Positions 1 through 4,641 of a stretch of DNA of 5,834 bases are shown here, piece after piece. The notes under the pieces are model-generated. The model made no database searches and was not told the DNA's origin. It saw only the letters and a list, made by a program, of their open reading frames with translations. The position numbers and the translations under genes were made by a program. The DNA is taken from NCBI GenBank assembly GCA_027016965.1, contig JALURI010000063.1, positions 1 to 5,834 on the forward strand, read 5' to 3'. Each line of letters starts with the position of its first letter. The stretch's first letter is position 1. Origin of the DNA: Geoglobus sp. GTDB taxonomy: Archaea > Halobacteriota > Archaeoglobi > Archaeoglobales > Archaeoglobaceae.

Positions 1-7
1 GATTAGA

Positions 8-117
8 TCATAAAACTCTGTACAGATGTCCCTGAACTATAGAGCTCTCCAAATCCAATTCATGCTCTGACAGGGTTATACAGCTCAGAACATAATGCTG
101 TTATACTTAGAAGCCAT
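8..117 (-). pseudogene. possible frameshifted short ORF downstream of the aldolase/phosphatase gene
   Basis: On the minus strand an ATG at 117 opens a reading frame (MASKYNSIMF) that stops at a TGA at 87-85. A single -1 shift near 91 would join it to an open frame reading ...LSCITLSEHELDLESS..., which ends at a TGA at 10-8 and gives about 36 residues in all. A strong AT-rich TATA-like stretch lies just upstream at 131-144. I do not recognise the peptide. It may be a decayed small gene, a sequencing error in a real small gene, or chance: 110 bp is too short to tell. No frame on either strand is open across 1-152, so this is the only coding hint there. I also saw no tRNA or convincing C/D-box RNA in this stretch. 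Confidence 0.18.
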
Positions 118-130
118 GAAAAAGCAGAAA

Positions 131-144
131 TATTTATAAAATAC
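131..144 (-). promoter_or_regulatory. TATA-like box in the spacer left of the aldolase/phosphatase gene
   Basis: Read on the minus strand this is GTATTTTATAAATA, an archaeal TATA-like element. It lies between the stop of the aldolase/phosphatase gene (153) and an ATG at 117. The predicted start of transcription is about 111-114, close to but slightly past that ATG. The element is nearly symmetrical in composition, so it could also act on the plus strand, antisense to the 3' end of the aldolase/phosphatase gene. It may be only AT-rich intergenic sequence. Confidence 0.3.
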
Positions 145-152
145 ACTATCCT

Positions 153-1268
153 TTATTCTATGCTCTCAAACCTGTCCTTCAGCCTTTCCATAACCTTTGG
201 CAGGGTTGTGTACTCCATATCCTCCATTGGGAGGCGGTGAGGCTCAAATGGTCCGTGTCTCCTCATGTATTCCGCAATCTCCATTGCTTTCTGCCTTGTG
301 TAATCATAAGCCGGATCGTCAAAGAGATCCTCCGGTCCAACAAGCTTTCCGTTTGCAAGCTGGAAGCCTGCGGCAATTACCCTTGGTGGACCGTCAAATC
401 TCGTGCATTTTGAATATATGAAGGGAACCGGCATTATTGGTCCGTTATGACTTCCTCTCATCCATCCGCTCACAAGATGCGGAAAGGCAAAGGGCTCAAG
501 AACCTCACCTACTGCTGGCAAGCCGCTCTGGGCTCTTACAAGAGCAACCGGATCATCCTTACCAACGTACTCACCTGCAATCTGGTAGAGCTTTTCAGTG
601 CTTATAACTGCAACTGGCTCATCTGGAGGTAGTTTTCCACCTTCCTTTGGGTAAACCCTCTTTATAACAAACCTTGATTTTGCACCTATCAGAGCGAGAA
701 TGTCGTACATCTCCTCAGGTGTTCTCATCATAACCTTTTTACTGCCGTATATGTCCCATATTTCAAAAACAAAGCCGTTGTGAAGGCTTGGATCAATGAC
801 AAGACCAGCAGTATTGAAAGGATCTGCAAACATCCTGAATATGGGCAGATTGAAGGCTCCAGGTTCAGTTTTGTCCATCATGAATGCAATGACTGGCTCA
901 GCCTTTCTTTCCATGAACTCCATTTCTGCCACACCTGGTCCCATTCCCCTAACATTTCCGCTAAAAGCATCACTCAGCAGATCCTGTCCTGCTCCATAAA
1001 GCTTCAGCTCCTTGGCAACTTCTGTTGCCTTTTCAAATGTCTCCCATGCCAGTCTATGTATCTCCTCATTATCAACACCCTTTCTATGGGTCATGATGAG
1101 TTCAAGATCATCTCCCGCCCTGAGAACTCTGAAATCTATTATAAGCCCGCTTTCCTTTGCACGTTGAAGATTTTTCTCTGCATTTGCAATAAGCTCGTCT
1201 GCAACAGTGACATGCCCTGGCAAACCGCCAACATCGGCTTTTATAAGACTCACAGTAATCTTGCTCAT
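153..1268 (-). CDS. fbp: fructose-1,6-bisphosphate aldolase/phosphatase
   Basis: This is the bifunctional archaeal enzyme (FBPase class V, 371 aa, full length) that condenses dihydroxyacetone phosphate and glyceraldehyde-3-phosphate and then hydrolyses the 1-phosphate to give fructose-6-phosphate in gluconeogenesis. It is a cytosolic, Mg-dependent enzyme. The N-terminus KADVGGLPGH carries metal/phosphate ligands D12 and H19, and GDD at 52-54 supplies D53 and D54. Further conserved blocks are GAGQD at 92-96 and FMMDKTEPGAFN at 129-140. The aldolase residues align by a constant five-residue offset with the characterised Sulfolobus tokodaii enzyme: Y234, Schiff-base lysine K237 in YVGKDDP, and Y353 in MEYTTLP. 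All catalytic residues I can place are present. The ATG at 1268 starts directly at the conserved first beta strand, and a TATA box centred 26-27 nt upstream suggests a leaderless mRNA. The gene is divergent from the KaiC-like gene. Confidence 0.97.
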   Translation of the reverse strand: MSKITVSLIKADVGGLPGHVTVADELIANAEKNLQRAKESGLIIDFRVLRAGDDLELIMTHRKGVDNEEIHRLAWETFEKATEVAKELKLYGAGQDLLSDAFSGNVRGMGPGVAEMEFMERKAEPVIAFMMDKTEPGAFNLPIFRMFADPFNTAGLVIDPSLHNGFVFEIWDIYGSKKVMMRTPEEMYDILALIGAKSRFVIKRVYPKEGGKLPPDEPVAVISTEKLYQIAGEYVGKDDPVALVRAQSGLPAVGEVLEPFAFPHLVSGWMRGSHNGPIMPVPFIYSKCTRFDGPPRVIAAGFQLANGKLVGPEDLFDDPAYDYTRQKAMEIAEYMRRHGPFEPHRLPMEDMEYTTLPKVMERLKDRFESIE

Positions 1269-1286
1269 GATTTCTTTTCCGTTTGG

Positions 1287-1298
1287 ATTTATTATAAG
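1287..1298 (-). promoter_or_regulatory. TATA box of the aldolase/phosphatase gene
   Basis: Minus-strand CTTATAATAAAT is centred about 26 nt upstream of the ATG at 1268. In archaea transcription starts about 25-27 nt downstream of the TATA centre, so the transcript would begin at or next to the start codon. No Shine-Dalgarno sequence precedes that ATG, which fits a leaderless message. A second AT-rich block at 1311-1319 could act as an alternative, giving a leader of about 20 nt. Confidence 0.5.
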
Positions 1299-1310
1299 GT
1301 TTTAGGTTAA

Positions 1311-1319
1311 ATTTATATA
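1311..1319 (+). promoter_or_regulatory. TATA box of the KaiC-like ATPase gene
   Basis: ATTTATATA is a good archaeal TATA element centred near 1315. It predicts transcription from about 1342, leaving a leader of about 32 nt before the ATG at 1374. That leader contains a Shine-Dalgarno-like GAGGGGAT at 1362-1369 and a five-codon mini-ORF at 1343-1360. This promoter therefore differs from the apparently leaderless promoters elsewhere in the window. Confidence 0.5.
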
Positions 1320-1361
1320 GTTGATAATCATAATAACCAGCGATGTCATCACATTCATAAT

Positions 1362-1369
1362 GAGGGGAT
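1362..1369 (+). promoter_or_regulatory. ribosome binding site that fixes the KaiC-like start
   Basis: GAGGGGAT ends 4 nt before the ATG at 1374 and matches the archaeal anti-Shine-Dalgarno complement GAGGTGAT in seven of eight bases. Its position supports 1374 as the start, which places CPTGIPGFDELCEGG correctly at the N-terminus of a KaiC-type domain. Confidence 0.6.
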
Positions 1370-1373
1370 AGTC

Positions 1374-2102
1374 ATGCTGGAAAAATGTCCAACTGGTATA
1401 CCGGGATTTGACGAACTGTGTGAGGGTGGGTTGATTAGAGATAGAAGCTACCTTGTATCTGGACCGTCAGGAACTGGGAAGACAATATTCGCCATGCAGT
1501 TTCTGGTAAATGGAGCAAGACTTTATGAGGAGCCTGGAATATTCATCGCAACTGAAGAAAGACCACAGAACCTGAGGGAGAACTTCTCGGTATTTGGATG
1601 GGATGTTGAAAAGCTTGAAGATGAGAATCTGCTGGCAATAATAGATGCCACCTCGGCAAAGGTAGGTCTCCCTACCGATGAAAAATTTGTGGATGTAAGA
1701 CCCTTTGACACCAGAAGTCTGATAGACAACATCATAACAATCCAGGACGAAATCGGTGCACTCAGATCAGCCCTTGACTCAACAACAGCCTTAGGTTTTG
1801 CAATTCAGGACCCATCAAAATTCAGGGTTGAACTTCTCAAGATTTCCACAACTCTTGAAATTCTCGGCCTGACAAGCATAATGACCGCCGAGGTTATTGA
1901 GAGCGGAATGATCTCAAGATTTGGAGTTGAGAATTTTGTCACTGAAGGAACAATAGTTCTGTATTACACAAGGAGCGAAAATGTTAGGATTAGAAGCCTT
2001 GAAATTTACAAGATGAGGGGGACAAACCACAGCAAAAAGATCCATCCATATGACATAACATCCGAGGGCATAGTTGTCCATTCAAGGGAGGAGATGTTCT
2101 AA
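1374..2102 (+). CDS. single-domain KaiC-like (RecA-superfamily) ATPase
   Basis: This 242-aa protein has one KaiC/RadA-type ATPase domain. The usual N-terminal TGIPGFDELCEGGL (7-20) is followed by Walker A GPSGTGKT (30-37), the catalytic glutamate pair at E61-E62 in ATEERPQNLREN, and a Walker B region at about 131-140 (RSALDSTTAL, with D135). The C-terminal block IYKMRGTNHS (211-220) and HPYDIT (224-229) are typical of archaeal KaiC-domain proteins. Length fits the single-domain archaeal paralogues rather than the two-domain cyanobacterial clock protein, so no clock role should be assumed. Such proteins are thought to be oligomeric ATPases involved in signalling or regulation, and no partner is visible here. 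The residues before the Walker B aspartate (RSAL) are less hydrophobic than usual. The gene is divergent from the aldolase/phosphatase gene and converges on the 96-aa gene, with 1 bp between stops. Confidence 0.9.
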   Translation: MLEKCPTGIPGFDELCEGGLIRDRSYLVSGPSGTGKTIFAMQFLVNGARLYEEPGIFIATEERPQNLRENFSVFGWDVEKLEDENLLAIIDATSAKVGLPTDEKFVDVRPFDTRSLIDNIITIQDEIGALRSALDSTTALGFAIQDPSKFRVELLKISTTLEILGLTSIMTAEVIESGMISRFGVENFVTEGTIVLYYTRSENVRIRSLEIYKMRGTNHSKKIHPYDITSEGIVVHSREEMF

Positions 2103-2103
2103 C

Positions 2104-2394
2104 TCATCTTTTCTTTATCGAGTACCTTTTGAATCCAGGAGATGAGAGTGCAATACACCAGTACTCAATTTCCTTTTCAGCCTTGCTGTCCATTATCTTT
2201 ATCCCATCTTTACCGAGAATTCCTGCAATCTCATCTTCAATCAAAAATAAAATCTCCTTATCATATATCTCAATTCTGAGAGGGTTATCATGTATGACAA
2301 TACAGTTTCCCCTTTCCTCACACACTTCTGAAAGAATGTGCCTTATAGCGTGTTTCCTTTCAATGATGTTTGCAAGAACTTTCTCCCACTCCAC
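2104..2394 (-). CDS. conserved-looking hypothetical protein, 96 aa
   Basis: I do not recognise this small soluble protein. It starts at a GTG (2394). The upstream in-frame codons back to a stop at 2433-2431 include no ATG, GTG or TTG. The sequence has an N-terminal charged helix (about 1-27, WEKVLANIIERKHAIRHILS), alternating strands (CIVIHDNPLRIEIYD at 31-45, EILFLIEDEIAGIL at 47-60), and a basic tail (GFKRYSIKKR). It has two or three cysteines (C25, C31, C80) but no metal-binding pattern. It has no signal peptide or membrane segment. The overlapping plus-strand frame, an upstream extension of the flavoprotein ORF, reads as serine- and isoleucine-rich sequence typical of an antisense shadow, so I take this strand as coding. 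The gene lies between two plus-strand genes, back-to-back with the flavoprotein gene. No function can be inferred. Confidence 0.72.
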   Translation of the reverse strand: MEWEKVLANIIERKHAIRHILSEVCEERGNCIVIHDNPLRIEIYDKEILFLIEDEIAGILGKDGIKIMDSKAEKEIEYWCIALSSPGFKRYSIKKR

Positions 2395-2408
2395 AGCTTT
2401 CTTCAGAC

Positions 2409-2421
2409 AAAATATTAATAA
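2409..2421. promoter_or_regulatory. near-palindromic TATA element shared by two divergent genes
   Basis: AAATATTAATAA reads as a TATA-like box on both strands. On the plus strand its centre (about 2416) is 26-28 nt from the ATG at 2444, which predicts a leaderless flavoprotein mRNA. On the minus strand a start near 2390-2394 would coincide with the GTG of the 96-aa gene. The whole divergent spacer is only 49 bp, so there is little room for two independent promoters. Confidence 0.45.
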
Positions 2422-2443
2422 CGTTTCTCCTCAGGCTCAGGAT

Positions 2444-3583
2444 ATGAATTACGATGTCATTGTTGCAGGTGTTGGAGTTGCTGGTGCCTTTACATTAATG
2501 CACCTCTCCAGAAACGTTAACGCTGTCGGAATTGATAAACGACAGATACTCGGATACCCTGTCGAATGTGGAGAAATTGTTCCATCCAAAAATGAGATGA
2601 AGGTTCTTCTCCCTGATTTGAATGATTATTCAATATTTGGAATTCCTGAAGAGTTTACAGTAAACAGAACCAGAAGGTTTGTTTTTGTACTGCCAAACGG
2701 CAGGGAAATTGAGGTTGATTTTGATATGCTTGTTCTTAACAGAGATATTATGATTCAGAAAATTGCCGAAAGATCCGGTCATGAACTGATTCTCGGGAAG
2801 AGGTTTGATTATGACGGTGGCGTTGTTGTAGACGGAAGAAAACTATCCTCCAGAGTTACTGTTGCCAGTGACGGTGCCAGTTCTATTATAAGAAGGAGAA
2901 TGGGAATAAAGAGTTTCGAGATCTCCCCTGCAAAGCAGTATGTCATGGATGGGTTTGAAGGGGATGAGGAGGCTATTTACATGTACGTAGGCAAAAGAAT
3001 TTCAGCCGGAGGTTATGCATGGATAATTCCAAAGGGAAACGGAATTGCCAATGTTGGTGTTGGGTTCAGGCAGGAGTATGCAGAGAAGGGAGACAACATC
3101 CACAAAGCTCTGGACAGGTTTGTAAAGGACTGGGTCCACAGCAGTGAAATGTTAAAAAATGCAACAATCAAGAATAAAATCGGTGCTGTTGTTCCTGTTG
3201 ACATGCCTCTGAAGAAAACAGTCTACGGAAATGTGATTTTTATCGGGGATTCAGCTTCGATGGTTATAAGCCATGTTGGAGCAGGGATACCCACATCCAT
3301 GGTTGCCGGAAAAATTGCCGGAGAGGTGATTTCAGGATACATCTCAGGGGAGAACGAGATCTATGACTACGAGAAGATGTGGAGAGAGGTGTTGCTGAAG
3401 CCCATGGAGAATGGGTATTTCGTGAAAAGGATGTGGGACGAGATGGCAGTGAGGGATGACAGAATTGTGAGATATTTCAAACTTGTGACTGAAAAGGACA
3501 TGTCCGCAATTCTCAGAGCAAAACTTCCCTTGAAGGTCAGGGCTGCAAGGATCTTCATGCCAGTTTTAAATATGGTTTTCTGA
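2444..3583 (+). CDS. geranylgeranyl reductase family FAD-dependent oxidoreductase
   Basis: This 379-aa flavoprotein belongs to the family that saturates double bonds of geranylgeranyl chains, as in archaeal ether lipids, menaquinone tails or chlorophyll precursors. The ATG at 2444 begins directly at the Rossmann strand YDVIVAGVGVAGA (GxGxxG at G9, G11, G14). The frame stays open further upstream to 2129, but that part is antisense to the 96-aa gene and is not coding. Family marks are YPVECGEIVP (38-47), ASDGASSIIRRRMG (141-154), GGYAWIIPKGNGIANVGVG (189-207) and the second FAD motif IGDSASMV (267-274) with GAGIPTSM. The family motif YxWxFPx(7-8)GxG is kept except that F is I195, and the usual proline of the first motif (GxGPAG) is V12. 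Archaeoglobi carry several paralogues, so the substrate is uncertain. It is probably peripheral to the membrane, and no membrane segment is evident. Confidence 0.88.
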   Translation: MNYDVIVAGVGVAGAFTLMHLSRNVNAVGIDKRQILGYPVECGEIVPSKNEMKVLLPDLNDYSIFGIPEEFTVNRTRRFVFVLPNGREIEVDFDMLVLNRDIMIQKIAERSGHELILGKRFDYDGGVVVDGRKLSSRVTVASDGASSIIRRRMGIKSFEISPAKQYVMDGFEGDEEAIYMYVGKRISAGGYAWIIPKGNGIANVGVGFRQEYAEKGDNIHKALDRFVKDWVHSSEMLKNATIKNKIGAVVPVDMPLKKTVYGNVIFIGDSASMVISHVGAGIPTSMVAGKIAGEVISGYISGENEIYDYEKMWREVLLKPMENGYFVKRMWDEMAVRDDRIVRYFKLVTEKDMSAILRAKLPLKVRAARIFMPVLNMVF

Positions 3584-3585
3584 AT

Positions 3586-4323
3586 TTACCCTATCCCCAC
3601 AAGCTTCTTGATCCCCCTGCCAAGATCTGAGAGGGTATGATTCATCATTATCGCATGCCCTGCAAGAAGGCTGTTGCATATAACAATAAAACAGGACTGG
3701 GTTGATTTTGAAAGAATTGCAAACCCGAAAAGGGAGAGAGCCAGGTTTACCTTTATGAGAAGGGGATAAAAATCGAGATGTTCGACAATCATGCCTTTTT
3801 TTACCATGTTCTGATATTTTATTACAAGCCACATGACATATATGGACAACAATATTGCAACCAAAAAGACACCATTGACACTGAGCGCAATTGCGCTGGC
3901 TATTTGATAAAATTTGTCGCTTAAAAGATTCAGATAAAGCCACAGAACTGCAAATCCCTGAACAACAAGCAAATTATGAAGATTTATCTGGGGGTTCAGG
4001 TTTTTAAGATTCCCGGACCCAAGGCCTGAAATAATAACAAAGGTACTGTAAACAGCAGGAATCAAAAAAAGCAGCAAGATAAACTCATGAACGTAGGTGG
4101 TTACCAGCTCTCCGGCTGTTATATACATGAAGAGGTTGTAGACCTGGATAATGGAGAGAATAAGAAACACAATAGAAACCAGAAGAAAAACATTCAGAAC
4201 AGAAAGAGCTCTTCTTGAAAGTTCCTGAGAGATTCTGTCTCTCCTTTTGTCAGATGAATTAAGGACCGTGGTGTTATAGAGAGCTATCATTGCAAGAAAC
4301 AGCGAAATTGGTTCAACCACCAT
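3586..4323 (-). CDS. multi-spanning membrane protein of unknown function, 245 aa
   Basis: I do not recognise a family. Hydrophobic segments at about residues 5-20, 40-67, 78-100, 117-134, 140-168, 186-206 and 208-226 suggest six or seven transmembrane helices. A basic loop lies after the first (DKRRDRISQELSRR, 25-38), with short charged loops elsewhere (KYQNMVKKG, 169-177) and a basic C-terminus (GRGIKKLVG). By the positive-inside rule the first loop would be cytoplasmic. One histidine (H79) lies at the start of the third segment and another (H223) in the last; I see no clear catalytic, cofactor or transporter signature. The ATG at 4323 sits about 26 nt from a TATA box, which suggests a leaderless mRNA. 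The gene converges on the flavoprotein gene with 2 bp between stops and is divergent from the 44-aa membrane protein. It could be a sensor or membrane scaffold, but nothing in the sequence decides this. Confidence 0.82.
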   Translation of the reverse strand: MVVEPISLFLAMIALYNTTVLNSSDKRRDRISQELSRRALSVLNVFLLVSIVFLILSIIQVYNLFMYITAGELVTTYVHEFILLLFLIPAVYSTFVIISGLGSGNLKNLNPQINLHNLLVVQGFAVLWLYLNLLSDKFYQIASAIALSVNGVFLVAILLSIYVMWLVIKYQNMVKKGMIVEHLDFYPLLIKVNLALSLFGFAILSKSTQSCFIVICNSLLAGHAIMMNHTLSDLGRGIKKLVGIG

Positions 4324-4345
4324 TGAAGAAATGTTTTGCGGTACT

Positions 4346-4358
4346 GATATAATTTTTT
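4346..4358 (-). promoter_or_regulatory. TATA box of the 245-aa membrane protein gene
   Basis: Minus-strand AAAAAATTATATC has its TTATAT core centred about 26-27 nt upstream of the ATG at 4323. That predicts a transcript starting at the initiation codon. No Shine-Dalgarno match lies upstream, consistent with leaderless translation. Confidence 0.5.
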
Positions 4359-4399
4359 CGGTAGATTTTCAATCAGCAAGAAACCAATGAGCCAGGAAA

Positions 4400-4410
4400 A
4401 AATTATTATA
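4400..4410 (+). promoter_or_regulatory. TATA box of the 44-aa membrane protein gene
   Basis: AAATTATTATA, preceded by a purine-rich run (GGAAAA, a plausible BRE), is centred about 26-27 nt upstream of the GTG at 4433. The predicted transcription start falls on the start codon. This placement is the main reason for choosing GTG 4433 over the TTG at 4427. Confidence 0.5.
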
Positions 4411-4432
4411 CTCCATATGGAAATTTTTGAGC

Positions 4433-4567
4433 GTGGACTTTGATCTTGGTCTCAATGAGATTGAAGAGGTGAAAAATACAGGTATTGACGAATTTGACAT
4501 TATGTTCCTGATGTCAATTCTGGTATCAGCATTCCTGTTTCTCTACATATACCTTTACCTCTCCTAA
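4433..4567 (+). CDS. small predicted tail-anchored membrane protein, 44 aa
   Basis: This short ORF runs from a GTG at 4433 to a TAA at 4565-4567. The first half is soluble and acidic (DFDLGLNEIEEV and GIDEFD). The second half is one hydrophobic helix, about residues 24-44 (MFLMSILVSAFLFLYIYLY), ending two residues before the stop. This is the layout of a C-terminal tail anchor with an acidic domain that, if it stays cytoplasmic, would face the cell interior. The frame is open back to a TGA at 4388-4390. A TATA box placed for leaderless initiation at this GTG supports expression. It is divergent from the 245-aa membrane gene (109 bp between starts) and about 70-85 bp upstream of the regulator gene, which has its own TATA box. 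I do not recognise a family. It could be a small subunit or modulator of a membrane complex, or a chance ORF, although the clean acidic-plus-helix pattern argues against chance. Confidence 0.55.
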   Translation: MDFDLGLNEIEEVKNTGIDEFDIMFLMSILVSAFLFLYIYLYLS

Positions 4568-4605
4568 TCACGCATCTCATGATGGTGAAACAGATATTTC
4601 CCTCC

Positions 4606-4618
4606 ATAAATTATAAAT
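4606..4618 (+). promoter_or_regulatory. TATA box of the regulator-peptidase operon
   Basis: ATAAATTATAAAT holds two overlapping TATA-like registers. The left one predicts transcription from about 4636, at the ATG at 4637. The right one predicts about 4641, which would leave a leader of about 10 nt before the ATG at 4652. The choice of register therefore decides which start codon is used. Confidence 0.5.
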
Positions 4619-4641
4619 TCATGTTCTTTTGTTAGAATGAA
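4618..4641. promoter_or_regulatory. inverted repeat overlapping the predicted transcription start, candidate operator
   Basis: The left arm TTCATGTTCT (4618-4627) and right arm AGAATGAA (4634-4641) are complementary over eight bases if the GT at 4623-4624 is bulged out. The repeat begins at the downstream edge of the TATA box and covers the expected start of transcription, the usual position for an archaeal repressor site. Since the downstream gene encodes a winged-helix DNA-binding protein, autoregulation is a reasonable inference, but the symmetry is imperfect and in an AT-rich region may be chance. Confidence 0.3.

Noticed and set aside
75..106. Short direct repeat GTTATAC at 75-81 and 100-106
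   Set aside because: Two seven-base copies with unrelated flanks are not enough for a repeat array or an attachment site.
1..130. Possible tRNA or C/D-box guide RNA in the left spacer
   Set aside because: There are CTGA tetramers on both strands but no matching RUGAUGA boxes at guide spacing, and no T-loop or acceptor pairing for a tRNA.
780..1310. 176-aa plus-strand ORF
   Set aside because: It is antisense to the aldolase/phosphatase gene and has cysteine- and histidine-rich composition typical of a shadow frame.
1322..1330. TGATAATCA inverted repeat downstream of the KaiC-like TATA box
   Set aside because: Four-base arms in AT-rich DNA are expected by chance, and no regulator gene lies beside it.
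2129..2443. Upstream extension of the flavoprotein reading frame to 2129 (105 extra residues)
   Set aside because: The extra sequence is serine- and isoleucine-rich and antisense to the 96-aa gene, and the Rossmann fold begins exactly at the ATG at 2444 with a correctly spaced TATA box.
3566..3943. 125-aa minus-strand ORF rich in cysteine
   Set aside because: It overlaps the 245-aa membrane protein gene in another frame on the same strand; the membrane protein has clear hydrophobic periodicity and a promoter, this frame has neither.
4572..4584. CATCTCATGATG hairpin after the 44-aa gene as a terminator
   Set aside because: The stem is four base pairs with no adjacent T tract, too weak to call a terminator.
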